From Brevundimonas pondensis (GTDB lineage: Bacteria; Pseudomonadota; Alphaproteobacteria; Caulobacterales; Caulobacteraceae), in the NCBI RefSeq assembly GCF_017487345.1, contig NZ_CP062006.1, positions 310,001 through 374,000 on the forward strand: a stretch of DNA of 64,000 nucleotides, read 5' to 3'. The notes below the pieces were generated by a model, which was not told the origin of the DNA, ran no database searches, and worked only from the letters and a program-made list of their open reading frames with translations. The translations under genes were made by a program, and so were the position numbers. Shown here piece after piece: positions 1 through 7,855 of this stretch (the first letter of the stretch is position 1; every line of letters begins with the position of its first letter).

Positions 1-1863
1 AGCAACTATTACAATCCGTTCGGCCCCGTGACCTTCGCGGACGGTTCGGCCAACCCCAACCGGCTGCCGGGCCTGACCGGCATTCCGACAGCCGGTCTGC
101 CGGTGCTGATGACCAATTACCGCTTTGTCGACACCGGCTTCCAGGTGGTGAAGGTCGACAACTATCAGGCGCGCGTCCTGGGCGGCCTGCGCGGCGAATG
201 GCGCGGCTTCGACTGGGAAACGGCTCTGGTCTATTCGGAGGCCGAAGCCGAGGACGTTTCGCCCAACATCAACATGACGGCGCTGCAGAAGCAGTTGGCC
301 CTGTCCACGCCCGACGCCTACAACCCCTTCAGCGGCGGCTGTGTCGCCACCACCAGCTATGGCGATTGCTCACCCAGCTCACGAGCGGCGATCGACGCCA
401 TCGTCTTCGACATGCGCCGTCTGTCGCGCACGACCCTGACCATGGCGGACTTCAAGCTGTCGCGCGGCGATCTGTTCAGCCTGCCGGCCGGACCAGCAGG
501 CATGGCCGTCGGCATCGAGGCGCGTCGTGAGACCCAGAAGGATGATCGCGACGCCAATGTGGACGGGACCTTCACCTTCACCGACATGGTGACCGGCGAA
601 ACCAATCTGTCGAACGTCTCGGCGGTCAGCCCCAACCCCGACACCCGGGGCAGCCGGGAGGTCTTTTCGACCTATATCGAGTTCGCCCTGCCTCTGGTCT
701 CGCCCGAGATGAATATTCCTCTGATCTATCAGCTGGATATGCAGCTGGCAGGTCGTTACGAGCACTATTCGGACTTCGGTTCGGTTGCCAAGCCCAAGGT
801 GGCGGTGGCCTGGGACGTCGTGCCGGGCGTTCGCGTCCGGGGCTCCTATTCCGAAGGTTTCCGCGCGCCCAACCTGGAACAGACCAACGCCACGCAATAT
901 TCGCGTCTGGCCAGCGGCGTGGACTATGTCCGTTGCGAAGCCGACCTGCGTGCAGGGCGCATCGCCAGCTTCTCGGCCTGCGCCCAGAACACCTCAGGCG
1001 CGTCGCTGCTGGTCGCGGGCAACCCGGATCTGGAGCCGGAAGAGAGCACCAACAGCTCCTATGGTCTGGTGTTGCAGCCGTCCTTCATTCCCGATCGCTT
1101 CGGAATCTTTACCTTCACCGTCGATCGCTGGCGCATCGAGCAGGAGAAGATCGTCGGTCTTCTGGGCGCCCAGACGGCTCTGGCGCTGGATTATCTGAAT
1201 CGCGTCGAGGGCGGTTCCAACCCGCTGGTGAACCGTCGCGCCGCCACGCCCGAGGACATCCTGCTGTTCGAAGGCACGGGCCTGACGCCGGTGGGCGAAG
1301 TGGTCTCGATCAATGACCGCTTCATCAACCTGCAGCCGCAGACGGTCAGCGGTCTGGATCTGGGGATGAACTGGTCGCTGCGACGCACGCGCTTCGGCAC
1401 CTTCATGGTCAACCTGAACGCCAGCAAGCTGGATGAATTCGCCCGCGATCCCGGCGACATCGTCAACGCCCTGTACGCCGCCCGCGCCGCCGGCACGATC
1501 AACGCCGGAACCACCCTGCCGGAAACGGCCCAACTGGTGGGCCAGAACGGTCGACCGGAATGGCGGGTCAACGCCAGCCTGACCTGGCGCAAGGGTCCGT
1601 TCCACGCCGGCGTGTCCAGCCAGTATATCAGCGACTTCGACCAGCCTGGCCTGCTGGGCGCCTCCAACGAAGCCTGGGTGGTCGACTCGCGTCAGACGAT
1701 CAACGCCTATGTGGACTATGAATTCCCCGCCGAGACCCGGTTGCGTCTTGGCGTGCGCGACCTGACGGATCAGGGGCCGCCGCTGGCTGACGGCGGCTAT
1801 CGGGGGGCGGTGCACAGCCCCTGGGGGCGCTACTTGTACGTCAACGCCAGCAAGTCGTTCTGA
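1..1863 (+). CDS. TonB-dependent receptor, C-terminal part (5' truncated by window edge)
   Basis: The frame is open from the first base, so the N-terminal plug and TonB box lie outside the window. What remains is the outer-membrane beta-barrel of a TonB-dependent receptor: alternating aromatic/polar strands, the motif GSYSEGFRAPNLEQT typical of the barrel in this family, and a C-terminal strand ending in Phe (NASKSF), the usual outer-membrane insertion signal. These receptors import siderophores, glycans or other large substrates; the substrate cannot be read here. The alpha/beta hydrolase starting 18 bp downstream may act on the imported compound. Confidence 0.93.
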   Translation, partial: SNYYNPFGPVTFADGSANPNRLPGLTGIPTAGLPVLMTNYRFVDTGFQVVKVDNYQARVLGGLRGEWRGFDWETALVYSEAEAEDVSPNINMTALQKQLALSTPDAYNPFSGGCVATTSYGDCSPSSRAAIDAIVFDMRRLSRTTLTMADFKLSRGDLFSLPAGPAGMAVGIEARRETQKDDRDANVDGTFTFTDMVTGETNLSNVSAVSPNPDTRGSREVFSTYIEFALPLVSPEMNIPLIYQLDMQLAGRYEHYSDFGSVAKPKVAVAWDVVPGVRVRGSYSEGFRAPNLEQTNATQYSRLASGVDYVRCEADLRAGRIASFSACAQNTSGASLLVAGNPDLEPEESTNSSYGLVLQPSFIPDRFGIFTFTVDRWRIEQEKIVGLLGAQTALALDYLNRVEGGSNPLVNRRAATPEDILLFEGTGLTPVGEVVSINDRFINLQPQTVSGLDLGMNWSLRRTRFGTFMVNLNASKLDEFARDPGDIVNALYAARAAGTINAGTTLPETAQLVGQNGRPEWRVNASLTWRKGPFHAGVSSQYISDFDQPGLLGASNEAWVVDSRQTINAYVDYEFPAETRLRLGVRDLTDQGPPLADGGYRGAVHSPWGRYLYVNASKSF

Positions 1864-1880
1864 TCGGGGGGGGCGAAGGA

Positions 1881-3206
1881 ATGCGCATGTTCAGGCTCGC
1901 AGCGAGCAGCCTCGCTTTGACCCTTTGCGGCGCAGCTTTCGCCGCCGCGCAGGATGCGCCGACGGTTTCATCCCCGTCGGCGCCCGCCTCGGCCGTCTGT
2001 CCTGATTTCCTTCCGCAGCAGGCGCACTGCTGGTCGGGGCAGGCGGCCAAGGGCGGTTACTACTGGATCGCCGTGCCGCAGAACTGGAACGGCGCTCTGG
2101 TCGTCCATGCCCACGGAGGACCGCGTACCGGCGCGCCCGAGGCCGACGACCCGCTGGAGGATCTGGAACGCTTCTCCATGACGGTGAAGGAGGGCTTTGC
2201 CTGGGCGGGCTCGACCTATCGCCGCGGCGGTTACGGCGTGCGCATGGCCGCCGAGGACACAGACGATCTGCGTCAGATATTCTGGGACGCCTTCGGACGG
2301 CCGCGCCGCACCATCCTTCACGGTCAGTCCTGGGGCGGAAACGTCGCGGCCAAGGCCGCCGAACTCTATGCGCGAGATGCAGAGGGAAGGGTGGTCTGGG
2401 ACGGTGTTGTCCTGACCAGCGGCGTTCTGGCGGGCGGGACCGAAGCGTACAGGTTCCGCGCCGACCTGCGCGCCGTCTATCAATACTACTGTCAGAACCA
2501 TCCCGCGTCCGACGAGATTCAGTATCCGCTATGGCAGGGTCTGCCCGAGGGCGTGCGCATGACCCGCGCCCAGTTGGCCGATCGGGTGAAGGCCTGCACC
2601 GGCGTCGGCTTGCCCGAAGCCGCCCGTTCCCGGGACCAGAAGCGGCGACTGGCCGACATCCTCGGCGTCGTGGGTATTGAGGAGGATCAGTTGGTGGGCC
2701 ACCTGGCCTGGGCCACCTTCCTGTTTCAGGATCTGGTGCATCGTCGCCTGGACGGGCTCAATCCGTTCTCGAACGCTGACGCTGTCTATGCCGGCTCACA
2801 CGATGATGCGGCGCTCAACGCCGACGTGCAGCGTTTCGCCGCTGATCCCATGGCGGTGGCGCGCCTTGCCTATGACGCCGACCTGTCTGGCCTGATCGTG
2901 GCGCCGACCATAGCCATTCACGGAAAATACGATCCTGTGGCCTTTGTCTCCAACCAGGCCGTCTATCGGGATCGCGTGGCGACGGCGGGCCGTTCGGACC
3001 TCCTGGTCCAGACCTTCACCAATGAGGCCGAGCACAGTGCGCTGAGCGCGCCCGAATATGTGGCCGTCTTTGACGCTCTGATGGAATGGATCGAGCAGGG
3101 CCGTAAACCAGACGCTCGCTCTGTGAACCATCTCTGCGAACGCGCCCGGTCACGTTACAACCAGCCCTGTCTGTTTGATGAAGGGTTTGTTCCCGATGTC
3201 CGGTGA
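1881..3206 (+). CDS. Secreted alpha/beta hydrolase
   Basis: This 441-residue protein has an N-terminal signal peptide (hydrophobic core around residues 5-20, cleavage probably after AAA near residue 22). It carries a nucleophile elbow GQSWGG around residue 149 and an oxyanion-type HAHGGP near residue 77, both marking a serine alpha/beta hydrolase. The C-terminal IAIHGKYDPVAF supplies the acid strand and EAEHSA the likely catalytic His. It follows the TonB receptor by 18 bp with a purine-rich ribosome-binding site (GAAGGA), so the two are probably co-transcribed. It would act in the periplasm or outside the cell. Ester or peptide specificity is unknown. Confidence 0.85.
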   Translation: MRMFRLAASSLALTLCGAAFAAAQDAPTVSSPSAPASAVCPDFLPQQAHCWSGQAAKGGYYWIAVPQNWNGALVVHAHGGPRTGAPEADDPLEDLERFSMTVKEGFAWAGSTYRRGGYGVRMAAEDTDDLRQIFWDAFGRPRRTILHGQSWGGNVAAKAAELYARDAEGRVVWDGVVLTSGVLAGGTEAYRFRADLRAVYQYYCQNHPASDEIQYPLWQGLPEGVRMTRAQLADRVKACTGVGLPEAARSRDQKRRLADILGVVGIEEDQLVGHLAWATFLFQDLVHRRLDGLNPFSNADAVYAGSHDDAALNADVQRFAADPMAVARLAYDADLSGLIVAPTIAIHGKYDPVAFVSNQAVYRDRVATAGRSDLLVQTFTNEAEHSALSAPEYVAVFDALMEWIEQGRKPDARSVNHLCERARSRYNQPCLFDEGFVPDVR

Positions 3207-3316
3207 CACATGGGAGCACCGCCGCTGCCCGAGGCTGCATGCGCAGTCGATCTGAGGCAGCAGATGTCCCGGCTTCTGATCGTTTCTGGGGAGGGACTGG
3301 AGGGCGCTTGGCTTGT

Positions 3317-3388
3317 CAATCAACTAAGTGATTGAAAAGAATGGTGGACGCGACAGGGATTGAACCTGTGACCCCTACGATGTCAACG
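3317..3388. other. Left prophage attachment site with tRNA-Val 3' fragment
   Basis: These 72 bases repeat at 42101-42172 with a single mismatch (3330/42114); 3331-3388 is an exact 58-bp match. The repeat holds the 3' half of tRNA-Val on the minus strand from CCA (3342-3344) through the T arm to the anticodon loop, where the match stops. The flank continues to resemble the right end back to about 3276. This fragment lacks the 5' half and is not a functional tRNA. It is the displaced chromosomal 3' end left by integration. Confidence 0.93.
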
Positions 3389-3432
3389 AACGGCATTCCG
3401 CGCGAAACCCTTATGTTGCGGGCTTTTCGCGT

Positions 3433-3885
3433 TCATTGCCCCCCAGCTATGTTCACGGTCTTTTCTGGTGTTTCTGGGGGGTAACTGGGGGGCGCGATCG
3501 TCGCCCCTGCCTGGTCGTCGGTGAGAATGGTCAGGGCGTCAGCAAGCGTCCAGACAAGCGCCCCCATGGAGTAGGCAAGAAAGCCTGCACTGACGATGCC
3601 GGCGATCCATGCGGCGACCAGTCGGACGGGCTGGCCGTAGCTGTTGAAGGTCGGCATGGACCAAAGTCTGGACCGATAGAGTTGGCGGACGACGTGCATG
3701 ACCAGCAGGATGAAGGCGGCCCAAGAGAGCCAGATCAACGGCGCGCTGTTCGTCTTGGTGGCCGCCCAGCGCAGGGCGCTGACGACGATCGCCCATTCGA
3801 TGATCTGGAAGGCGGCGGGAATGCCGGCGTCGACGGCGGTGTTTATGGCGCGGGCGGCGCGTTCGAGGCGCGCATGTGTGTTCAC
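3433..3885 (-). CDS. Prophage membrane protein of unknown function
   Basis: This 150-residue protein has about three hydrophobic segments (roughly residues 25-45, 50-66 and 88-118) and a proline-rich C-terminus. It starts with GTG overlapping the integrase stop (GTGA at 3882-3885), so it is translationally coupled to the integrase and is the last gene of the leftward operon, next to the left att site. Genes in this place are often lysogenic-conversion or superinfection-exclusion cargo. That role is only a positional guess; no family was recognised. Confidence 0.7.
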   Translation of the reverse strand: MNTHARLERAARAINTAVDAGIPAAFQIIEWAIVVSALRWAATKTNSAPLIWLSWAAFILLVMHVVRQLYRSRLWSMPTFNSYGQPVRLVAAWIAGIVSAGFLAYSMGALVWTLADALTILTDDQAGATIAPPSYPPETPEKTVNIAGGQ

Positions 3886-5114
3886 CCTAGCGCCTTCCGG
3901 GCCCGGGCGCGGTTGCTGGGCCGGTGGTGGCCGTAGCAGTCCTCAAGGGTCTTGGTGGTCATTCCGGTGAAGCTGGCCGCTTCCCAGGGCTTGGCGTCGC
4001 GCTCCATCAACCAGGTCGCGCAGGTGTGGCGCATCCAGTGAGGGGTGATCTCCTCGGGCAGGCCGGCGTCGCGCACCATGCCCTCAAAGCCGGTGCGGAT
4101 GCGGCCCGCCAGGGGGCGGCCGCCGTGATGCAGGACACTGACCAGCTGTGGGATTTGCAGCGGATCGCCGCCGGCCTTCAGGTGGTCTTCGCGTAGGGCG
4201 ATCGAGGCGGCGCGGTCCATCTCACGCCAGCGACGCAAGTGGGCTAGCAGGCGGTTGGGGATGACGACAAGAGGGCGGCGCTTGGTGCGATGGTCGCGCT
4301 CAGCCTTGCCGCGCCGATAGATGATGCCTTCGTCCAGATCGACCCAAGCCTGGGTGAGGGATTCCTCCCAGAGCAGCTTGGGGATCACGCCGGGACGGGT
4401 GCCGGTATAGAAGCCGATCAGGGCGAACCGCCGCAGGTGCGCCCGGTTGAGGCGGCTGGACTTCTGCAGGCGCTTCCACTTGCCGGTCTTGGGGTTCAGG
4501 CGCCAGCCCATGGCGGCGAGCAACAGGCGGGCGGCCTGACTGCGGTCGAGCGCGTCGCGGGTGCTTTCCGCTTTGGCCGGCAGGACCACCTTGGGGCGGC
4601 GTGTCAGCGGGTGTTCGTCGTGCCAGTATCCGATGGCGGCCGAGAGGTCTTCCAGTTCGCGGCGGGCGCCTTGATCTGTTACGCGTCGGGCGGTCGCAGG
4701 GTCCTTGGCCATTTTGATGGGCTGAAGGATGCGATGGGCGACATAGGCTTCGCAGGTCGAGCGTCGGATGTCGGCAACTGTGCTTTCGCCCCAGAACTCC
4801 AGCAGGGCGGACAGGCGGGCGCGGACGGCTTTCGGGTCCGGCGCCTTGGCCGCCCGGCCCTCCGCATAGAGGGCTAGGACGTCCGCAAGGAGGACGTCAG
4901 CGGGATCAGCTGCGCCATTGGGGCCTGACGGGGCTGGCGTCCACTTGGCCTGGATGTATTCGGCGAGTTTGAGCCCAGCCTCTGCAACTTCGCCTGGGCC
5001 GCAGCCAGTGCCAACTTCCTTCGATCCGTCTCGGATAACCCAGACGGATGCCTGCCGCTTGTCGGGGCGGGCTTTTCGGAGAAAGAGCCGGGGACCTTTG
5101 GAGGGGCGGGGCAT
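3882..5114 (-). CDS. int: Tyrosine recombinase (phage integrase)
   Basis: This site-specific recombinase carries out prophage integration and excision at the tRNA-Val att site. The N-terminal part (LFLRKARPDKRQASVWVIRD) is the arm-binding region typical of alphaproteobacterial phage integrases. The catalytic Arg lies in GFYTGTRPG near residue 240, the HxxR box is HWMRHTCATW near residue 370, and the nucleophilic Tyr is in EDCYGHH near residue 398. The 410-residue length is normal. The first 80 codons overlap the excisionase-like gene in another frame. It is oriented toward, and ends about 490 bp from, the left att repeat. Confidence 0.95.
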   Translation of the reverse strand: MPRPSKGPRLFLRKARPDKRQASVWVIRDGSKEVGTGCGPGEVAEAGLKLAEYIQAKWTPAPSGPNGAADPADVLLADVLALYAEGRAAKAPDPKAVRARLSALLEFWGESTVADIRRSTCEAYVAHRILQPIKMAKDPATARRVTDQGARRELEDLSAAIGYWHDEHPLTRRPKVVLPAKAESTRDALDRSQAARLLLAAMGWRLNPKTGKWKRLQKSSRLNRAHLRRFALIGFYTGTRPGVIPKLLWEESLTQAWVDLDEGIIYRRGKAERDHRTKRRPLVVIPNRLLAHLRRWREMDRAASIALREDHLKAGGDPLQIPQLVSVLHHGGRPLAGRIRTGFEGMVRDAGLPEEITPHWMRHTCATWLMERDAKPWEAASFTGMTTKTLEDCYGHHRPSNRARARKALG

Positions 5115-5350
5115 ACGGGGCGGGGCTCGAACAACGCCCGGATTCGGGCGGGGGTGACATAAAGGCGGCCGGCGACCTCGGCCGTCAACAGGCGGCCCTT
5201 TCGGATCTCGGCGCGCAGGGAGGAAATGGTCAGCGGCCCATTGGGCCAGAACACGGCGACGGCCTCAGCCAAGGTCATGTCATCATCTGCCGCCCAGTCG
5301 TCCGGCGAGGGGCGTAGGCGGACGCGGAGGAGGGGATCACGACCCGCCAT
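4874..5350 (-). CDS. Excisionase-like helix-turn-helix protein, overlapping the integrase
   Basis: This 158-residue protein has a MerR/excisionase-like HTH near residues 38-70 (TISSLRAEIRKGRL, then AGRLYVTPARIRALFE). Its C-terminal tail contains SETDRRKLALAAAQAKLQRL, which resembles what I recall of alphaproteobacterial relatives of this family. It overlaps the integrase start by 241 bp in a different minus-strand frame and overlaps the upstream winged-helix gene by 14 bp. By position it is the probable recombination directionality factor. The long out-of-frame overlap is unusual, but both readings look like real protein. Confidence 0.75.
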   Translation of the reverse strand: MAGRDPLLRVRLRPSPDDWAADDDMTLAEAVAVFWPNGPLTISSLRAEIRKGRLLTAEVAGRLYVTPARIRALFEPRPVCPAPPKVPGSFSEKPAPTSGRHPSGLSETDRRKLALAAAQAKLQRLGSNSPNTSRPSGRQPRQAPMAQLIPLTSSLRTS

Positions 5351-5834
5351 GGCGCAACCCTTCTTGTTGTGCGGTGCGGGCGGGACAACAAACGATGGTC
5401 GACGCCGACAGGTCGTGAGGTTCTTTAGGAGACCGCGTTGCGGTCCCGAAATCGGTCGGAAGCTCCCGTGACGTCACAGGAGAATCGATCATGGAAGCTG
5501 AACTGCTGAACAATCTGGATGTGTGGTTTGGGCTGGCGCTGAAGGCCGTGTCGTTGCTGCTTGCGCTTAGGAGGTTGGTTTCGCCGCGTTCCAGTTCGCG
5601 AACGCCCTGAGCGGTGGCGACGAAACCGAACGGCGTCCAGGCGATCAGGTCGCGGCGCATCATCTCGGACAGGGCGAAGTGAATCTTGCGGCGCTCGATG
5701 CGCAGGACCGTCTGGTCGGTGCGAAGGGCGTCGAAGATCTCGGCGCGGGTCATGGGGCGGTTGCGCATCAGGCGCAGGATGCGCTCCCAGCGCCCGCCCG
5801 GGACGTATCCGTGGGTTGAGGGTAGATGGGTCAT
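5337..5834 (-). CDS. Small winged-helix-like prophage protein with Ser-rich tail
   Basis: Of 165 residues, the first 90 or so (RWERILRLMRNRPMTRAEIF, then ALSEMMRRDLIAWTPFGFVA) read as a winged-helix DNA-binding fold. The last 70 residues are Ser/Thr-rich and low in complexity. Its start overlaps the DUF2786 gene by ATGA and its end overlaps the excisionase-like start by 14 bp, so it sits firmly in the operon. The tail is antisense to a small plus-strand ORF with a good ribosome-binding site at 5491. Exact function is unknown. Confidence 0.65.
   Translation of the reverse strand: MTHLPSTHGYVPGGRWERILRLMRNRPMTRAEIFDALRTDQTVLRIERRKIHFALSEMMRRDLIAWTPFGFVATAQGVRELERGETNLLSASSNDTAFSASPNHTSRLFSSSASMIDSPVTSRELPTDFGTATRSPKEPHDLSASTIVCCPARTAQQEGLRHGGS
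5491..5610 (+). CDS. Possible 39-residue membrane microprotein, antisense
   Basis: The ATG at 5491 is preceded by AGGAG at about 8 nt spacing, the best ribosome-binding site on this strand in the area. The 39-residue product contains a hydrophobic stretch VWFGLALKAVSLLLAL followed by basic residues, a single-membrane-segment profile. It lies entirely antisense to the 3' part of the winged-helix gene. It could be chance; no promoter or homologue is evident. Confidence 0.3.
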   Translation: MEAELLNNLDVWFGLALKAVSLLLALRRLVSPRSSSRTP

Positions 5835-6532
5835 CGCAGGGCGCCCTGCGGCTGTTCACGGCGCAGGCCGGGGTTGAGGGCGACGCGCTCGGCGGCGGCC
5901 TGGCCGGCGCGATAGCTGGCGCCGTCGATCGGGCGGCGGGGGCGGCCGCCGTCTTCCAGTTCATGGCCCCGGCGCGCCAGTTCCTCGGTTACCAAGGCCT
6001 TGTGCAGAACGATCAGGCCGGTCCCGGCCGGACGCGGTGGGATCATGCTGAGGATGCGGCGCTGCAGGCGGTCGGCCATGCCGTCGAGGAAGGGCATCAG
6101 GCGGCCGACGCGTCGACCGTAGGTCCAGCGCGCCGTGCCGTGCATGTGGCGCGCGGCCTCCGTGTTCATGGCCCGCTCGCACAGCGCGAGGAGATAGGTA
6201 GCGATTTCGACCTCGTGCGAGAGGCCGAGGAAGGTTAGGCGGTTGACGTCCTCGCGCTCGCGCCACTGCTCCGTGTTCGTCAGGCGGGCGATAGCGACCG
6301 CGACCTTCCACAGCTTCAGGCCGACGCTGCCGGCGCCGACGTGCGTCTGCTCGGCGAAGGGCGAGGCGCGCAGGTCGGCCTCGTCCATGGTCATGTTGTA
6401 GTCTTCCAGCAGCTGGGCCAGCTTCTCGGCCGCCGCCAGCGCCTCGGCCTCAGTGCAGCCGTTCTCGACCGTCTTGGCACGCAGGGCGCGGATGCGGGCA
6501 GCGGCCTTTTCGCGGTCGGTTCCCTGGGTCAT
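5831..6532 (-). CDS. DUF2786 domain protein
   Basis: The N-terminal 45 residues (AAARIRALRAKTVENG and the following EAEALAAAEKLAQLLEDYNM) match the DUF2786 helical domain common in phage and bacterial proteins of unknown function. The remaining part of about 185 residues is the usual downstream region of such proteins, with a basic C-terminus. The start at 6532 was chosen because it overlaps the upstream stop as ATGA (6529-6532); a longer in-frame extension exists but would run into the upstream gene. Member of the leftward early operon. Confidence 0.8.
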   Translation of the reverse strand: MTQGTDREKAAARIRALRAKTVENGCTEAEALAAAEKLAQLLEDYNMTMDEADLRASPFAEQTHVGAGSVGLKLWKVAVAIARLTNTEQWREREDVNRLTFLGLSHEVEIATYLLALCERAMNTEAARHMHGTARWTYGRRVGRLMPFLDGMADRLQRRILSMIPPRPAGTGLIVLHKALVTEELARRGHELEDGGRPRRPIDGASYRAGQAAAERVALNPGLRREQPQGALR

Positions 6533-6798
6533 TTCAGAATGTCCTCGACCCGCGTGAACGTGCCGACGATCTCGAAGCCGCCTTCGTTCAGTTTCTGGCA
6601 CAGAGATTCAGCGCTGGAGCCAATCCACATCATCATGCCGTCGCGGACGCTGGTGACGTGATACTTCTCGTCAGTGTCCTTGCTTGGGTCGTAGCTGACG
6701 ATCCAGTGCTCGTCCTTCGGGCCGCGACGCACGATTCGGCCGAGAATGAAGGGGTGCCTATCGCCGACCAGATCGGACGGTTCGAATACGGTCTTCAA
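6529..6798 (-). CDS. Hypothetical prophage protein, 89 aa
   Basis: A small soluble protein with no recognised domain. Its sequence alternates hydrophobic and charged residues and includes HWIVSYDPSKDTDEKYHV, consistent with a small beta-rich fold. It is coupled on both sides by 4-bp overlaps (6795-6798 with the MazG-like gene, 6529-6532 with the DUF2786 gene). Confidence 0.65.
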   Translation of the reverse strand: MKTVFEPSDLVGDRHPFILGRIVRRGPKDEHWIVSYDPSKDTDEKYHVTSVRDGMMMWIGSSAESLCQKLNEGGFEIVGTFTRVEDILK

Positions 6799-7352
6799 GC
6801 TTCATCTCCCGACGTCAGCGGGTCCAGCCCCTTGGCGGCGCGCCATTCGTTTACCGACCCGTCGCCATCGAGGACGATGCGGGCGGCCATGACGGCGGTC
6901 TGGACGGCTTCCTTGCGGACATTGGCGGCGGGTTCGTCCAGCACGGCCTTGGCCAGTTCGCCGAACTCTTCGGCGAGGGCGATGGTCATGATGCGGTCGC
7001 CTGGGAACTTGGCCCGGGCGCGGATCAGCTCGGCGCGGACGTCGTCGAGGAAGGCGTCGACCGGATTGTCGGCAAGGGCGGCGGCCGTGACCTCGTCCAG
7101 ATCCTTTTCGCCTTCGGCGATGGCGTCGCCCTGCCATCCGGCTTCCTCTGCCGCCGCGCACCAGGGCGACGCGAAGAGGTTGATCAGGTCCTTGCGCTGC
7201 CAGTTGGTGTTGCCGGTCTTGGCCCACATGAGGCCCGCTTGCAGGCGGTCGCCATCAATGCCGTCGGAGAAGGCGATCAGGATGTCCTCCAGGGCGGCGA
7301 AGCGGCGCATCTGCGCGGCGGTGGACGAACCGGGTTTGTTGGCGTTGGTCAT
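6795..7352 (-). CDS. MazG-like nucleotide pyrophosphohydrolase-related protein
   Basis: In this 185-residue protein the C-terminal half carries the acidic helical pattern of all-alpha NTP pyrophosphatases: EEFGELAKAVLDEP followed by RKEAVQTAVMAARIV, resembling the phage MazG-like/DUF550 group. Such enzymes hydrolyse NTPs or dNTPs and may sanitise pools or counter host nucleotide signalling. The N-terminal half is of unknown function. Codons 5-10 contain one copy of the dispersed 16-bp motif (7324-7339). Coupled to both neighbours by ATGA overlaps. Confidence 0.65.
   Translation of the reverse strand: MTNANKPGSSTAAQMRRFAALEDILIAFSDGIDGDRLQAGLMWAKTGNTNWQRKDLINLFASPWCAAAEEAGWQGDAIAEGEKDLDEVTAAALADNPVDAFLDDVRAELIRARAKFPGDRIMTIALAEEFGELAKAVLDEPAANVRKEAVQTAVMAARIVLDGDGSVNEWRAAKGLDPLTSGDEA
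7324..7339 (-). repeat. Dispersed 16-bp motif, copy 1
   Basis: ACAAACCCGGTTCGTC on the minus strand, inside codons 5-10 of the MazG-like gene, read as NKPGSS. Confidence 0.6.
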
Positions 7353-7855
7353 GGCTTCACCATCTGGTTGAGAGCATCGCGACTGACGTCAGGGGTCGGG
7401 TCGCGGCGGGTCAGGTGGACGCGGAGCTTGCCGCCGGCCTGGCGGGCGCGTTCGTTCGTCAGGTCCAGTTCGGCCTGGTCGAGGCGGGCCAGCGCTGACC
7501 GGGCGGCGGTACGGGCTGTGTGGGCTTCGGCGCGGCGGTCCTCGACCTCGGCCTGCAGGGAGGCGATCTCCTGAGCCATGGCGTCGCGCGGCCCCTGGGT
7601 CAGGCCTGCCTCGGCCAGCAAGGACACGCAAAGCAGGCCTGCGGCGGTGGCGCGATACTCCTGCCGGTCGGGGCTGTAGTCCTCGGGCGCCGCCAGCGCC
7701 TCGATCAGCCCTTTGCGCTCAAGAGCTGCCGTGGCCGTGCAGGCGTAATGGTCGCCGCCCGTCGCGATGCGATGCAGGGCCGCGACCTGGGTGCGCGACA
7801 GCGACAGGTTGAAGGCGCCGCTGGTGGTGTATTCCTGGAAGCGGAAGTTGCTCAT
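7349..7855 (-). CDS. Hypothetical prophage protein with coiled-coil region
   Basis: The start at 7855 overlaps the DUF5131 stop as ATGA, giving 168 residues. The first half resembles a winged-helix module (LSRTQVAALHRIATGG, then TATAALERKGLIEAL). The second half (about residues 95-150) is a heptad-like coiled coil rich in Ala, Glu and Arg. The function is not recognised; a DNA-binding or structural accessory role is possible. Confidence 0.65.
   Translation of the reverse strand: MSNFRFQEYTTSGAFNLSLSRTQVAALHRIATGGDHYACTATAALERKGLIEALAAPEDYSPDRQEYRATAAGLLCVSLLAEAGLTQGPRDAMAQEIASLQAEVEDRRAEAHTARTAARSALARLDQAELDLTNERARQAGGKLRVHLTRRDPTPDVSRDALNQMVKP

Noticed and set aside
3342-3388. tRNA-like sequence at the left prophage end as a second tRNA-Val gene
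   Set aside because: Only the 3' half is present; the D arm and acceptor 5' strand are missing, so it is an att remnant.
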